Source: Methylococcales bacterium
GTDB lineage: Bacteria; Pseudomonadota; Gammaproteobacteria; Methylococcales; Methylomonadaceae
Assembly (NCBI GenBank): GCA_026398895.1
Contig: JAPLRZ010000047.1
Span: 62,001 to 126,000, forward strand
DNA: 64,000 bases
Direction of reading: 5' to 3'
Within the stretch, counting starts at the first letter, position 1; every line of letters begins with the position of its first letter. A model generated the notes under the pieces. It saw nothing but the letters and a program-made list of their open reading frames with translations. It searched no databases and had not been told where the DNA came from. Positions 34,886-43,905 of the stretch are shown one piece after another. A program made the translations under genes and the position numbers.

Positions 34886-35479
34886 ATGAACAACTCAACA
34901 AAAATAACAGGTGTGATTTTAGCAGGTGGCCGTGCGCGGCGCATGAACCATCAGGACAAAGGGTTGGTGTGTTATCAAGGTCGTCCGCTAGTTGATTATG
35001 CGATTGCTGCACTCGCGCCATTGGTGAATGAGACGCTCATCAATGCCAACCGTCATTATGAACAGTATCAACAATTTGGCTTGCCTGTGATTGCTGACCA
35101 AACTGATAGTTTTGATGGTCCTTTGGCGGGCATACTCACTGCAATGATTCATAGCGATGCCGATGTATTGCTGATTGTACCGTGTGACGCGCCATTAATA
35201 ACCACAGTGCATTTGCAAAAATTGCTAACGGTACGCGCTGAGTTGAATGCAGATATAGCGGTAGCATTCGATGGTGAACGCTTACATCCCGTGTTTTTGG
35301 CAATTCACACTCGTTTAAAAACAAGCTTACAAACTTATTTAGCCAGTGGTGAGCGTAAAGTACACACTTGGCTTGCATTGCAAAATACCGTGCAGGTTGA
35401 TTTTAGTGATGTGCCTGAGATATTTACTAATATTAATACCTTAGCTGAATTGTCTTTGTTAGAAGCGCGACATGATTGA
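34886..35479 (+). CDS. mobA: Molybdenum cofactor guanylyltransferase
   Basis: This 197-aa protein has the nucleotidyltransferase signature LAGGRARRMNHQDKG (Rossmann P-loop-like, Lys for GTP), then LINANRHYEQY, DGPLAGILTAM and VPCDAPLI. MobA attaches GMP to molybdopterin to form the bis-MGD cofactor for oxidoreductases such as formate dehydrogenase. The length is typical. It ends 3 nt into an open frame that continues, but the next real gene begins at 35548. Confidence 0.93.
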   Translation: MNNSTKITGVILAGGRARRMNHQDKGLVCYQGRPLVDYAIAALAPLVNETLINANRHYEQYQQFGLPVIADQTDSFDGPLAGILTAMIHSDADVLLIVPCDAPLITTVHLQKLLTVRAELNADIAVAFDGERLHPVFLAIHTRLKTSLQTYLASGERKVHTWLALQNTVQVDFSDVPEIFTNINTLAELSLLEARHD

Positions 35480-35547
35480 TAAATCATGAATTAAAAGCAA
35501 AAGCACTTTATAATAAATTCTCTAGTCACCAACACACCGAGAGTATT

Positions 35548-35913
35548 ATGAAAAAAATTATAGTATTAATAGGTTTGCTATTACTTAGCCCGTTGAGTTA
35601 TGCAGAAGAGACTTTAGTAGAAAGTTATACGGCTAAGTTAAGCTCTGAGGATCATTTTAATAGTGATGGTCAACGCTTAAAAAATGTCGCTGATATTATT
35701 CGTCAAGACCGTGCTAATTATCATAAATTTAATGTGCGTGATAATGAAGATAATGCTGATAGTTTTTTTGCGGATAAAGATAATCTTGAACGCATACCCG
35801 CTATGTTAAAAAAAGGACATATTGATAAAGAAACTCAAAAAAGTATTCTTAATGGCACACCTGTTGTTTCTGTGAAAATTTACCCTAATTACATCGACAT
35901 CTATTTACAATGA
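35548..35913 (+). CDS. Secreted hypothetical protein upstream of an M15 peptidase
   Basis: This gene encodes 121 aa from the ATG at 35548 (MKKIIVLIGLLLLSPLSYA is a signal peptide); the upstream frame has no signal. The mature part is charged: VESYTAKLSSEDHFNSDG, RLKNVADIIRQDRANYHKF, DKETQKSILNGTPVVSVKI. No family is recognised. It overlaps the start of the M15 peptidase gene by 4 nt (ATGA). A secreted pair where one is a cell-wall hydrolase suggests the small protein modulates or is exported with it, but this is inference only. Confidence 0.7.
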   Translation: MKKIIVLIGLLLLSPLSYAEETLVESYTAKLSSEDHFNSDGQRLKNVADIIRQDRANYHKFNVRDNEDNADSFFADKDNLERIPAMLKKGHIDKETQKSILNGTPVVSVKIYPNYIDIYLQ

Positions 35914-36656
35914 AATCCTTAGCCGCCGCTATTTTTTTATCCCTATTTAGTCATTATGCTCAGGCAGTTTGTGATAAAAATGCTAATAAATTAATTAAGG
36001 CTTATCCTGAGCATTTAGTCTCCTGTGAGAATAACGCTATTGTTTGGCGTAATGGTGAACGGCAACTTTATGACGATGGCAAACAAAAAACCTTTGAGCA
36101 ATTATTAGCGCAAGCGGATATAGAAGATATGTTTGCCTTTCCTTATTTAGTCGGAGTTAATTCATACAATCCACCTGCTTTAAATGTGGATGCAGGACGA
36201 ATTAGAAATGAAGAGTTTTTTAAACGACTGTATGGTGCAACTAAATCAGACGTTCAAGACCATTTAACCACTATAAAATGGCTACCAAAATCAGATGGTG
36301 AAATGATTAAAATTCAAAAAACTAATGATGTTGCAATAAAGCTTGAACAAGTATCTAAGGAATTAGATGAATTACCCACTGAATTAAAAAAATATGTTAT
36401 TAATACTTCAGGTACATTTAATTGGCGAGTTATTAGCGGCACAGACAGATTAAGTAATCATTCTTTTGCGGTCGCTATTGATATTAATACAAAATATGCT
36501 GATTATTGGCAATGGGCAAAAGGTGAGTATCAATATAAAAATTCTATTCCCCATCAAATCGTAGAAATTTTTGAAAAATACGGTTTTATTTGGGGCGGAA
36601 AATGGTATCACTACGACACTATGCACTTTGAATATAGACCAGAATTACTGAGTTAA
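35910..36656 (+). CDS. M15-family D-alanyl-D-alanine carboxypeptidase (M15C-like)
   Basis: This 248-aa protein starts with a hydrophobic signal (MKSLAAAIFLSLFSHYAQA). The C-terminal domain holds the VanY/M15 zinc motif: SGTDRLSNHSFAVAIDINTKY (HxxxxxxxD) and WYHYDTMHFEYRPELL (His). The N-terminal ~100 residues (DKNANKLIKAYPEHLVSCE...) are an unrecognised extension. By family it cleaves peptidoglycan peptides in the periplasm. Overlapping start with the upstream small secreted protein. The gene is in the same direction as hypA, 13 nt away. Confidence 0.88.
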   Translation: MKSLAAAIFLSLFSHYAQAVCDKNANKLIKAYPEHLVSCENNAIVWRNGERQLYDDGKQKTFEQLLAQADIEDMFAFPYLVGVNSYNPPALNVDAGRIRNEEFFKRLYGATKSDVQDHLTTIKWLPKSDGEMIKIQKTNDVAIKLEQVSKELDELPTELKKYVINTSGTFNWRVISGTDRLSNHSFAVAIDINTKYADYWQWAKGEYQYKNSIPHQIVEIFEKYGFIWGGKWYHYDTMHFEYRPELLS

Positions 36657-36669
36657 AGGAAATAGTATC

Positions 36670-37011
36670 ATGCACGAAATGTCACTTTGTGAAGGTATAC
36701 TGGACGTTTTGCAACAGCAAGCCGAACAACAACAGTTTGTTAGAGTAAAAACCGTCTGGTTAGAAATCGGTAAGTTATCTAGCGTAGAACCAGATGCGTT
36801 GCGCTTTGGTTTTGACGTGGTGATGAAAGGTTCACTGGCAGAATCGGCAACATTGGAAATTATTGAAGTGGACGGGCAAGCATGGTGTTTTGCCTGTCAA
36901 CAACAGATCATCATAGAACACCGTTATGATGGTTGTCCTTTATGCGGTGCGTATCAACTACAAATTAATGATGGTGAACAAATGCGAATTAAAGAATTGG
37001 AGGTAGCTTAA
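36670..37011 (+). CDS. hypA: Hydrogenase nickel-insertion protein HypA
   Basis: This 113-aa protein begins [14 protein letters not shown], with the N-terminal Met-His nickel ligand. The C-terminal zinc ribbon has Cys pairs ([16 protein letters not shown]). HypA brings Ni to [NiFe] hydrogenase maturation. It is directly followed by hypB with a 1-nt stop/start overlap (TAATG). No hydrogenase structural genes or other hyp genes are visible nearby. Confidence 0.96.
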   Translation: MHEMSLCEGILDVLQQQAEQQQFVRVKTVWLEIGKLSSVEPDALRFGFDVVMKGSLAESATLEIIEVDGQAWCFACQQQIIIEHRYDGCPLCGAYQLQINDGEQMRIKELEVA

Positions 37012-37826
37012 TGTGTATCGATTGTGGATGTAATGCAGGGGATGCAAAAATTGTTGGACACTCACACGATCATGATCATGATCACGCTCATAGTCACGAC
37101 CACGAGCATCATCATGAGAACAGACTAAGCCCAGCTCATGCCCACGCACCGACTATAAATCCCGCGCGGATGGTGAAAATTGAGCAAGATATTTTGGGCA
37201 AAAATAATCAATATGCTCAAGTTAATCGGGAGTATTTTCGCCAGCATAAAATTTTTACCCTCAATTTGGTTTCTAGCCCAGGTTCAGGTAAAACCAGCTT
37301 ATTGACTAAAACGATTGAATTGTTAAAAGCTGAGTTGAGCATTAGCGTTATCGAAGGCGATCAACAAACCAGCAATGACGCAGAACGCATACGCGCCACA
37401 GGCGTTAAAGCAGTGCAAATTAACACAGGCAAAGGTTGTCACCTAGATGCGCACGGCATTGGTCACGCCATTGAAACTCTTGCCCCTGAAGATAATAGTC
37501 TGTTATTTATCGAAAATGTCGGCAATCTGGTTTGTCCTTCCGCGTTTGATTTAGGTGAAGCGCATAAAGTGGTGATTTTGTCAGTGACAGAAGGTGAAGA
37601 TAAACCGCTGAAATATCCTGATATGTTTGCCGCTGCCGATATTATGCTGCTGAATAAAATCGATTTATTGCCGCACGTCGATTTTGATGTCACGCAATGT
37701 ATCGAATATGCGCGGCGTGTTAATCCGCGCATTAAAGTCTTGCAAGTGTCAGCCAGAACGGGCGAAGGCTTAGCTTTGTGGCTACAGTGGCTTAAAGCCA
37801 GCCATTCTGTCGCATTGATTGGTTAG
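37011..37826 (+). CDS. hypB: Hydrogenase maturation GTPase HypB
   Basis: This 271-aa protein has the N-terminal MCIDCGC nickel-binding motif, a long His-rich stretch at ~residues 20-50 (nickel storage), and a G3E-type GTPase domain. The domain shows [11 protein letters not shown] (P-loop), [22 protein letters not shown] and LNKIDLLPH (NKxD). HypB delivers Ni with GTP hydrolysis for [NiFe] hydrogenases. It pairs with hypA. Its His-rich region gives a large storage capacity, as in HypB proteins of other nitrogen-fixing or hydrogen-using bacteria. A hairpin follows. Confidence 0.96.
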   Translation: MCIDCGCNAGDAKIVGHSHDHDHDHAHSHDHEHHHENRLSPAHAHAPTINPARMVKIEQDILGKNNQYAQVNREYFRQHKIFTLNLVSSPGSGKTSLLTKTIELLKAELSISVIEGDQQTSNDAERIRATGVKAVQINTGKGCHLDAHGIGHAIETLAPEDNSLLFIENVGNLVCPSAFDLGEAHKVVILSVTEGEDKPLKYPDMFAAADIMLLNKIDLLPHVDFDVTQCIEYARRVNPRIKVLQVSARTGEGLALWLQWLKASHSVALIG

Positions 37827-37841
37827 CGTGCAGAGCGAATT

Positions 37842-37873
37842 ACCGCCAATTAATTTCTTTGGCGGTTTGTTTA
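37842..37873 (+). terminator. Terminator after hypAB
   Basis: ACCGCC pairs with GGCGGT (stem with an AAT...ATT extension), followed by TTTGTTTAT. It lies 16 nt after the hypB stop. Confidence 0.7.
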
Positions 37874-37990
37874 TACGCGTGAATTTCCACCAGTTTACGG
37901 TGGAAGTTTTTGCGGTGTTTGGTGATTTTTTCATCTATCTTAATCTGAGTTCGACATAAAAATGGAGTGTGGTCAGTAAGGCATGAAATA

Positions 37991-38100
37991 TAGCATAAGA
38001 GCTAACGCACAATAAAATGATACCGTTCGTGGTGAGCTTGTCGAACAGTCGAACCACATTCACACTTCGACAAGCTCAGCGAACGGTTTTGTAATCAATT
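37991..38100 (-). repeat. Dispersed palindromic element, copy D
   Basis: GAGCTAACGCACAATAAAAT at its left end and the inner arms GACAAGCTCAGCGAACGG match copy B in the same orientation. It ends at GTAATCAATT, just before the hemerythrin gene. Confidence 0.85.
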
Positions 38101-38114
38101 TCGAGGTATTTGCT

Positions 38115-38642
38115 ATGTCTGTTACTGAAACGCTAATGAATGAACATCAGTTAATTTTAAACTATATCGCGTTAATGGAACGCGCTACTAATCATCCAGA
38201 CACCGCCATTTTATTGGTCAACAGCCATCACTTTATCGACTTTATTCATCAATTTGCCGATAATTTTCATCATGCCAAAGAAGAAGACAGTCTGTTTCGC
38301 TATCTTGGTGTAGCGGGTGTTCTGACTCATTGTAATCCAATTCCTCAAATGTTGAATGAGCATAGTCAAGCACGAAGCTTCGTGCAAACAATGGAAGATG
38401 AGTTGCTTAAAAATGACCTAACGGGTTTAGTGACGGCTATGCGGCAATATGCCCAATTGTTAAAAGAGCATATTTTCAAAGAAGATAATATTTTGTACCC
38501 AATGGCAGAACGTGGATTGTCCGATAGCGCGAAAACCGCGTTGTTAAATGAATATGCAGAGACAGAACAACGCTTAAATAGTGCCGAGATTTGGCAGCGA
38601 TACCAACACCTTTATACTGAGCTTGCTAATAGTTTTGGCTAA
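38115..38642 (+). CDS. Hemerythrin-like (HHE cation-binding) domain protein
   Basis: This 175-aa protein is a four-helix bundle: [15 protein letters not shown] supplies the first His, [24 protein letters not shown] gives His and Glu, and [20 protein letters not shown] gives the last His and Glu or Asp. These are the positions of a di-iron or oxygen-sensing hemerythrin. It could store or sense O2, NO or iron. Methanotrophs use bacteriohemerythrins, but those are single-domain and a distinct subgroup; this one is closer to the HHE/DUF438-type proteins. It is transcribed before dusA, a small gap apart. Confidence 0.87.
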   Translation: MSVTETLMNEHQLILNYIALMERATNHPDTAILLVNSHHFIDFIHQFADNFHHAKEEDSLFRYLGVAGVLTHCNPIPQMLNEHSQARSFVQTMEDELLKNDLTGLVTAMRQYAQLLKEHIFKEDNILYPMAERGLSDSAKTALLNEYAETEQRLNSAEIWQRYQHLYTELANSFG

Positions 38643-38649
38643 AAACTTA

Positions 38650-39711
38650 ATGGCAATCTCTCAAGCCTTAAAAACACCCAATAATAAAGTCATGTTAAAC
38701 CGATTAGAATCCTTTGCAGCTAAAAGATTATCCATAGCATCATCGCCTAGGCAATTTTCAGTTGCGCCTATGTTAGATTGGACGGATACACATTGCCGTT
38801 TTTTCCATCGTTTACTGTCAAAACAGTGCTTGTTATACAGTGAAATGGTGACCACTGGGGCATTGCTTCATGGCAATGCCCAGCGTTTTTTACAGTTTGA
38901 TGTGAGAGAAAATCCTGTGGCATTTCAATTAGGCGGTAGCAATCCGCGTGACTTGGCTGTGTGTGCCAAAATGGTGGCAGACTATGGTTATGATGAAGTG
39001 AATCTGAATGTTGGTTGTCCCAGTGACCGCGTGCAAAACGGGCGTTTTGGTGCGTGTTTAATGGCTGAACCTGAGGTAGTCGCAGACTGCGTGGCGGCGA
39101 TGAATCATGCAGTGAAAATCCCCGTCACCGTTAAATCCAGAATTGGCATTGATGACCGTGATTCTTATGAGGAATTAGTACATTTTATCGATACCGTTGC
39201 TAAGGCGGGTTGTGACACCTTTATTGTTCACGCGCGAAAAGCGTGGTTAAGCGGTTTATCACCCAAACAAAACCGTGATGTACCGCCATTGCGCTACGAT
39301 GTGGTTTATCAACTTAAAAAGGACTACCCACAGTTAAACATCATTATTAACGGCGGCATTACTAGCTTAGAGCAAACTAAAACCATGCTGGAACATATTG
39401 ATGGAGTGATGGTAGGGCGTGAAGTTTATCAAAATCCTTATCTGTTAGCAGAGGTCGATCAACAGCTTTATGGTGCGGATTATTCGCCTGTTTCTCGCCA
39501 GCAAGTTATCGCGTTATTGATTCCGTATATTCAACAACAGCTTGCATCCAATAATGGCGTTCGTTTAAACAGTATCACGCGGCATATTTTAGGCTTATTT
39601 CATGGCGAATATGGCGCAAGATTATGGCGGCGACATTTGAGTGAAAATGCCTGTCGCACTGGTGCAACTGAGCAGGTGGTATTGGATGCGTTAAAATTCA
39701 CCCAGCAATGA
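38650..39711 (+). CDS. dusA: tRNA-dihydrouridine(20/20a) synthase
   Basis: This gene encodes 353 aa from the ATG at 38650, 7 nt after the hemerythrin stop; the frame is open 23 codons upstream inside that gene, but those residues do not resemble DusA. It has the FMN/tRNA pattern: [41 protein letters not shown] with the catalytic Cys, [19 protein letters not shown] and GGITSLEQ. DusA reduces uridine at position 20 of tRNAs, using NADPH. Length is close to DusA. It is probably co-transcribed with the hemerythrin gene. Confidence 0.93.
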   Translation: MAISQALKTPNNKVMLNRLESFAAKRLSIASSPRQFSVAPMLDWTDTHCRFFHRLLSKQCLLYSEMVTTGALLHGNAQRFLQFDVRENPVAFQLGGSNPRDLAVCAKMVADYGYDEVNLNVGCPSDRVQNGRFGACLMAEPEVVADCVAAMNHAVKIPVTVKSRIGIDDRDSYEELVHFIDTVAKAGCDTFIVHARKAWLSGLSPKQNRDVPPLRYDVVYQLKKDYPQLNIIINGGITSLEQTKTMLEHIDGVMVGREVYQNPYLLAEVDQQLYGADYSPVSRQQVIALLIPYIQQQLASNNGVRLNSITRHILGLFHGEYGARLWRRHLSENACRTGATEQVVLDALKFTQQ

Positions 39712-39754
39712 TGTTATACTGCACCACTTTTTTTTAATTTGAGACTCCAAAAAC

Positions 39755-40297
39755 ATGGAAAAGCATTTTGCCAGTATTATCACAGCCATAGGTGAAGATT
39801 TAAACCGTGAAGGGCTGATTGACACCCCAAAACGTGCCGCCAAAGCATTTAAATTTCTTAACAACGGTTATGAAAAAACACTGGAAGGTGTGTTGAATGG
39901 TGCGATTTTTTCCGCCGATACCGAAGACATGGTTATCGTTAAAGACATCGAATTATATTCCCTGTGCGAGCATCATTTATTACCGTTCATCGGTAAATGT
40001 CATGTCGGTTATTTGCCCAATGGCAAAGTATTAGGTTTGTCAAAAATTGCCCGCGTGGTCGATATGTACGCCCGCCGCCTGCAAATTCAAGAGCAACTAA
40101 CCCGCCAAATCGCCGATGCCATCGAAACCGCCGTTGGTGCAAGAGGCGTTGCCGTGGTCATTGAAGCCAAGCATTTATGTATGATGATGCGCGGCGTGGA
40201 AAAACAAAATTCGGTGATGACAACCTCAGCGATGACAGGAATTTTCCGCAAAGATTTTAGTACCCGCACGGAGTTTTTAAATCTGATTAATCGCTAA
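39755..40297 (+). CDS. folE: GTP cyclohydrolase I
   Basis: This 180-aa protein has the FolE pattern: [39 protein letters not shown] (zinc Cys and His), [48 protein letters not shown] and the ending. The second zinc Cys is in LCMM. FolE makes dihydroneopterin triphosphate from GTP for folate, and in a methylotroph the same kind of precursor serves H4MPT (established in general, inference here). It is alone with its own ribosome-binding site. Confidence 0.97.
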   Translation: MEKHFASIITAIGEDLNREGLIDTPKRAAKAFKFLNNGYEKTLEGVLNGAIFSADTEDMVIVKDIELYSLCEHHLLPFIGKCHVGYLPNGKVLGLSKIARVVDMYARRLQIQEQLTRQIADAIETAVGARGVAVVIEAKHLCMMMRGVEKQNSVMTTSAMTGIFRKDFSTRTEFLNLINR

Positions 40298-40318
40298 TAA
40301 AAAAAGGGGGTAGCAGTT

Positions 40319-41113
40319 ATGAAATACTCGGTAAAAGTAGATAAATTACTTAACTACGCTGTATTTGATTTCAGCGAAGATTGGTCAGGTTATTTAGCGT
40401 TAGGGTTTACAGAAAAGGATGTGCCTGCATTGTTGCAGTTAGCAAAGGATGAAGAGGCATTGCAAGACGAGGATGGGCTTATTAATTCTGCGCCTTATCA
40501 TGCTTGGCGAGTATTGGGATTATTAAAAGCTGAATCGGCTGTGTTGCCGCTATTTGCTGCATTTGGTGATGATGACTGGAGTACAGAAGAGATTCCTACT
40601 ATTTTGGGGCTTATCGGTGAAAAAGCCATTGAACCGATAAAACAGCAACTATCTGATACTGCAACAGATGAGAATAAAAAAGCCACTCTGGTGACGGCTT
40701 TTGGAAAAATCATTGCCAACAATCCTGACTATAAGGAACAAGGCGTGGCTTTTTTGACCGAGTATTTGGCTACAATTACTGATGAAAACTCCTATCTGGC
40801 GGGTTTTGTTGTTGCAGAGTTAATGGATTTGAATGCTAAAGAAAGCATAGAAACAATACGATCGGCATTCCAGCGTGGTTGTGTTGATATTTCGGTGGCT
40901 GGGGATATTGAAGAAGTTGAAATTGAAATGGGATTTAGGCAGCACAGAGAGACACCGAAACCAGATTATCATGGTAAAAAGTTTGAAGAACTTAGGCTGG
41001 CACTCGCTGCATTTAGTGCTAAAACAAAGATTGAACCCTCTGAAAAAACAGGTCGCAATGATCCTTGCCCCTGTGGTAGCGGTAAAAAATACAAAAAATG
41101 TTGTTTGCATTAA
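40319..41113 (+). CDS. HEAT-repeat-like protein with C-terminal SEC-C zinc motif
   Basis: This 264-aa protein is mostly helical and shows repeated units (FTEKDVPALLQLAKDEEAL, YHAWRVLGLLKAESAVLPLF, IPTILGLIGEKAIEPIKQQL) resembling HEAT/PBS-like repeats. It ends GRNDPCPCGSGKKYKKCC, the SEC-C zinc-binding motif. Such motifs occur in SecA and in many proteins that bind SecB or ribosome-associated factors. The role is unknown. The gene has its own start with GGGGG upstream and lies 22 nt after folE. Confidence 0.85.
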   Translation: MKYSVKVDKLLNYAVFDFSEDWSGYLALGFTEKDVPALLQLAKDEEALQDEDGLINSAPYHAWRVLGLLKAESAVLPLFAAFGDDDWSTEEIPTILGLIGEKAIEPIKQQLSDTATDENKKATLVTAFGKIIANNPDYKEQGVAFLTEYLATITDENSYLAGFVVAELMDLNAKESIETIRSAFQRGCVDISVAGDIEEVEIEMGFRQHRETPKPDYHGKKFEELRLALAAFSAKTKIEPSEKTGRNDPCPCGSGKKYKKCCLH

Positions 41114-41176
41114 TCAAGCCAGTAAGGCGGATTTAAAAACCGCTTTACAGTTTTCTCAACATTCAAAGGTCACACA

Positions 41177-41386
41177 ATGAATCAACTAGAAGTCTTGGAA
41201 CATCAAATTGCAGAACTGGATGATGATGCGTTCACACAATTACGCGATTGGTTTGCCGAATTTGAAAAAACACGATTACAGGATAATTATTGGGCAGAAC
41301 AGGCTGAACAGGCATTAAAAACAGGTTTTGCAGGTTGTGAAGAAACAGCCAGACGTTTACAGGAACGACTGAATGCTGAAACTTAA
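41177..41386 (+). CDS. Antitoxin-like small protein of a broken toxin-antitoxin locus
   Basis: This 69-aa protein begins MNQLEVLEHQIAELDDDAFTQLRDWFAEFEKTR and ends ARRLQERLNAET. Size, the DDDAFTQLRDWF pattern and position directly before a RelE/ParE-type toxin start make it an antitoxin of the DUF2683/StbD-like small class, although I cannot name the family. It overlaps the toxin start at 41373 by 14 nt. The toxin gene is cut after 19 codons by a palindromic insert, so the antitoxin stands without its partner. Confidence 0.65.
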   Translation: MNQLEVLEHQIAELDDDAFTQLRDWFAEFEKTRLQDNYWAEQAEQALKTGFAGCEETARRLQERLNAET

Positions 41387-41431
41387 TCTCACCAATGCGG
41401 CTTTAAATTTTCTCGACGCATTACCTTTCTT
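41373..41431 (+). pseudogene. RelE/ParE-type toxin, truncated after ~19 codons
   Basis: The frame MLKLNLTNAALNFLDALPF matches the N-terminus of RelE/ParE-type toxins (NLTxxALxFLDxLP). The 143-bp palindromic element starts at 41432 and breaks the frame; no toxin C-terminal sequence follows on the other side of it. The start lies within the antitoxin 3' end. Confidence 0.65.
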
Positions 41432-41574
41432 ATCGTTCCAACGCTCCGCGTTGGAATGCGTCTGAGGACGCTCCAGCGTCCTCGTTTCAATCTGTGTTTT
41501 ATTGATGTTGTGCTTTAATAATGAAGACGCTGGAGCGTCAACTGAGGCATTCCAACGCAGAGCGTTGGAACGAT
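41432..41574. repeat. 143-bp palindromic element, copy 2
   Basis: Ends ATCGTTCCAACGCTCCGCGT and ...AGCGTTGGAACGAT, inner GCGTCTGAGGACGC-type arms, matching 21231-21375. It truncates the toxin ORF at its left border. Confidence 0.88.
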
Positions 41575-41615
41575 GAAATGCGTCAATTATTAGTTAATAG
41601 GTTATTAAATATTTT

Positions 41616-42614
41616 ATGAGAGAAAAAATCACAAAAACAACAGCTATTAAGTGTGTTCAAAATGGATATACATTTTACACAACTATATTAAATAGTGAGT
41701 TATTAAAAGAAAAAGATACCTGCTATGTTTCAAGAAGAGATGAAGATTCAGAGAGAGGTTTTCAGCGTTCTTTGAATGAGTCTCGAGCTAAGGATATTGC
41801 AAATTATTTGGATAAAGAGTTGGGTTGTATCCCATCATCTTTAATTTTAAGTATTCAAGACCACGCGCAATTTCAATATCATCAAGAAACATCTCAAATT
41901 TGGTTTTCAAACAAACCAAAAATATTTATGGTAATAGATGGTCAACATAGGCTATATGGTCTTATAAAATCTGAAAAAAACTATGATGTCCCCGTCATTA
42001 TATTTAATAGTCTTAAAACTTCGGATGAAGTTTCTTTATTTATAGATATAAATACAAAACAAAAAGGTGTCCCAACGACACTGTTATTAGATATTAAAAA
42101 TTTGGCTGGTAGAGAGGATAAAAAAGAAGAAAAACAAAAACAATTGTTTGACGAATTAAATAAAGACAGCGTTTTGGCAGGTCTTATGTCGCCAACAAAA
42201 AGCCAAGTTGGTAAAATAACAAGAGTCTCATTTAATGGAGCAACGAATCAACTGTTTGAAAATAGTTATTTTGAAGATAAAGATGTTCATGTGATTTATA
42301 AAGGTATAAAAAATTATTTACAAGCAGTTGAAAATATATTTAAAAAGAGTAAGTCACAAAGAGCTAAATTAAATAACGGTACACTTTTTAAAGCGATTTT
42401 TAATATTTTTAACGAAGTTATAGATAAAACACTAAAAGAATATGGCAATTTAAGAGTAGAAAGTCTTGAAGAAATTTTAGATCCTATATCAAGAATTGAA
42501 TACGATACTTATGTTGGCTCTAATAGAGCTACATTACAGAAGCTTACAAGGGAAATGCGATCTGAATTAAATCAACACAAGAAAATGGATATTCCAGTGG
42601 ATGATATTTTTTGA
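41616..42614 (+). CDS. DGQHR-domain protein (DndB/DpdB-like)
   Basis: This 332-aa protein has the DGQHR core as FMVIDGQHRLYGL, followed by VPVIIFNSL, and SLFIDINTKQKGVPTTLL. It begins with KCVQNGYTFYTTILNSE and has the RDEDSERGFQRSLNESRAKDIANYL region found in DndB-type proteins. DndB represses or regulates phosphorothioate modification, and DpdB acts in 7-deazaguanine DNA modification (family knowledge). Here neither dnd nor dpd genes are visible. It is followed with a 1-nt overlap by an uncharacterised gene. The segment is AT-rich and poor in the codon usage of its neighbours, a sign of transfer. Confidence 0.85.
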   Translation: MREKITKTTAIKCVQNGYTFYTTILNSELLKEKDTCYVSRRDEDSERGFQRSLNESRAKDIANYLDKELGCIPSSLILSIQDHAQFQYHQETSQIWFSNKPKIFMVIDGQHRLYGLIKSEKNYDVPVIIFNSLKTSDEVSLFIDINTKQKGVPTTLLLDIKNLAGREDKKEEKQKQLFDELNKDSVLAGLMSPTKSQVGKITRVSFNGATNQLFENSYFEDKDVHVIYKGIKNYLQAVENIFKKSKSQRAKLNNGTLFKAIFNIFNEVIDKTLKEYGNLRVESLEEILDPISRIEYDTYVGSNRATLQKLTREMRSELNQHKKMDIPVDDIF

Positions 42615-43579
42615 TGATTATTTTTGATACTCGATTTGTTGACTTAAGGAATACCTATATTTTCCCTTTAATTCCTTATGGAAAAAAATGCAAAGATGCA
42701 AAACATTTTGACCTTAAAAATATTTTATCATCTAAAGTTGAGGGTGTTGTTATTGGTGTCACAAATAATAATTATAGTTTAAAGATAAATAAGGATATTT
42801 TTTTTAGCTCATTAATATGTGATGTTGAACTATTTTATACACGCATGATAGTCCAGTATGTTGATTTACATAAAAATTCTAATATCTCTCACACATGGAA
42901 GTATGTTACCTCCTATTATCTGTTCTTTTTTTCTATAACCACTCTTCTTAGATTATTACATAAAGGATTTGTTTTTTTTGACGGTAGCCAAGCAAAAGAA
43001 CTAAGCGATATTCTTACAATTTTAGGAGGAGAGGCTATTCAAATTAATAAAGGGAATTATAGTTTTTCGGTTTCAGAAATTCTAACGGATTATGTCACTA
43101 TAGAGCTAAAATCTGCGGATAGCAATGCACATCAAAACGCTTGGAAAAAAATAAAAGAGGTAATTGATGAACCTTGTAAAAAAAATAATGACGAAAAATC
43201 TATATTAAATAAGCTGAGTCATATAATGAATCGTAATAATATGGGAGAAGCGTTCCCATCTGAAACCAGAAATAAAATAAATTATAATGGAATATACGGA
43301 TTAGAGACAGCATTAAATAACATCTATAATAACGGATTAACTACCGATACCGTTTCATTTTTAAAACAAATACTTAGTTATGAAAAACCACTAAGCGATG
43401 ATATTAACAGCCAAATAAAATATTCATGCTTATATGGTTCTTATGTTTTTTCGCTTACACATAAACTATATGAAGAATATAGAACGAGAAGTAAAAAACC
43501 TGAAAATTATTTTCATAATTTGAGAGCTAAATTATTAAAAAGTAGTAATATCGAATTGAAATTTTTAGATGATTGTTAG
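42614..43579 (+). CDS. Uncharacterised partner of the DGQHR protein
   Basis: This gene encodes 321 aa from the ATG at 42614, whose first base is the last base of the upstream stop (TGATG). It opens MIIFDTRFVDLRNTYIFPLIPYGKK. Hydrophobic stretches YYLFFFSITTLLRLL and ICDVELFYTRMIVQYVDLH look buried or amphipathic. The second half is Asn/Lys-rich (IMNRNNMGEAFPSETRNKINYNGIYGLETALNNIYNNG). I recognise no domain. Tight coupling with a DGQHR gene, AT-richness and location next to TA loci suggest it is part of a two-gene defence or mobile-element module. This is inference. Confidence 0.7.
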   Translation: MIIFDTRFVDLRNTYIFPLIPYGKKCKDAKHFDLKNILSSKVEGVVIGVTNNNYSLKINKDIFFSSLICDVELFYTRMIVQYVDLHKNSNISHTWKYVTSYYLFFFSITTLLRLLHKGFVFFDGSQAKELSDILTILGGEAIQINKGNYSFSVSEILTDYVTIELKSADSNAHQNAWKKIKEVIDEPCKKNNDEKSILNKLSHIMNRNNMGEAFPSETRNKINYNGIYGLETALNNIYNNGLTTDTVSFLKQILSYEKPLSDDINSQIKYSCLYGSYVFSLTHKLYEEYRTRSKKPENYFHNLRAKLLKSSNIELKFLDDC

Positions 43580-43620
43580 TGGCGTAGGTTGGGTTGCTGC
43601 TTTTTGGCAACCCAACAAAA
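43580..43620. repeat. Palindromic repeat (GTTGGGTTGC family), copy 2
   Basis: GTTGGGTTGCTGC and GGCAACCCAAC pair across TTTTT. It is directly after the DGQHR cassette and may terminate it. Confidence 0.8.
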
Positions 43621-43698
43621 ACAACGAATAACTTAAAATGTTCGGGGCTTGCAAATTCACTCATAACCTACCAATAATTAGATATTAAAGGAATAAAA

Positions 43699-43905
43699 AT
43701 GCCTACTATCGATTTATTAGCATTACCACCAATAGCACAACAAGAATTACTCGATTTTTATCAATTTTTAATCGAAAAAAACAAAGTGGTTCAAGAATCA
43801 ACAACAAGCAAACCAGATTTTAAAGTATTCTTGCTTAATGCGCCTAAGATAGATGAAATAGATTTTGAGCGTCAGCGGGATTATCCAAAGGATATAGTAT
43901 TTTGA
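43699..43905 (+). CDS. Antitoxin-like protein upstream of a PIN toxin
   Basis: This 68-aa protein starts MPTIDLLALPPIAQQELLDFYQFLIEKNKVV, a pattern like DUF2281-type antitoxins (LPPxxQQELLDFYQFL), and ends VFLLNAPKIDEIDFERQRDYPKDIVF. It overlaps the PIN-domain toxin by 4 nt, in the usual order antitoxin before toxin. The short C-terminal tail may plug the toxin active site. The ATG has AAAGGAAT upstream. Confidence 0.8.
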   Translation: MPTIDLLALPPIAQQELLDFYQFLIEKNKVVQESTTSKPDFKVFLLNAPKIDEIDFERQRDYPKDIVF

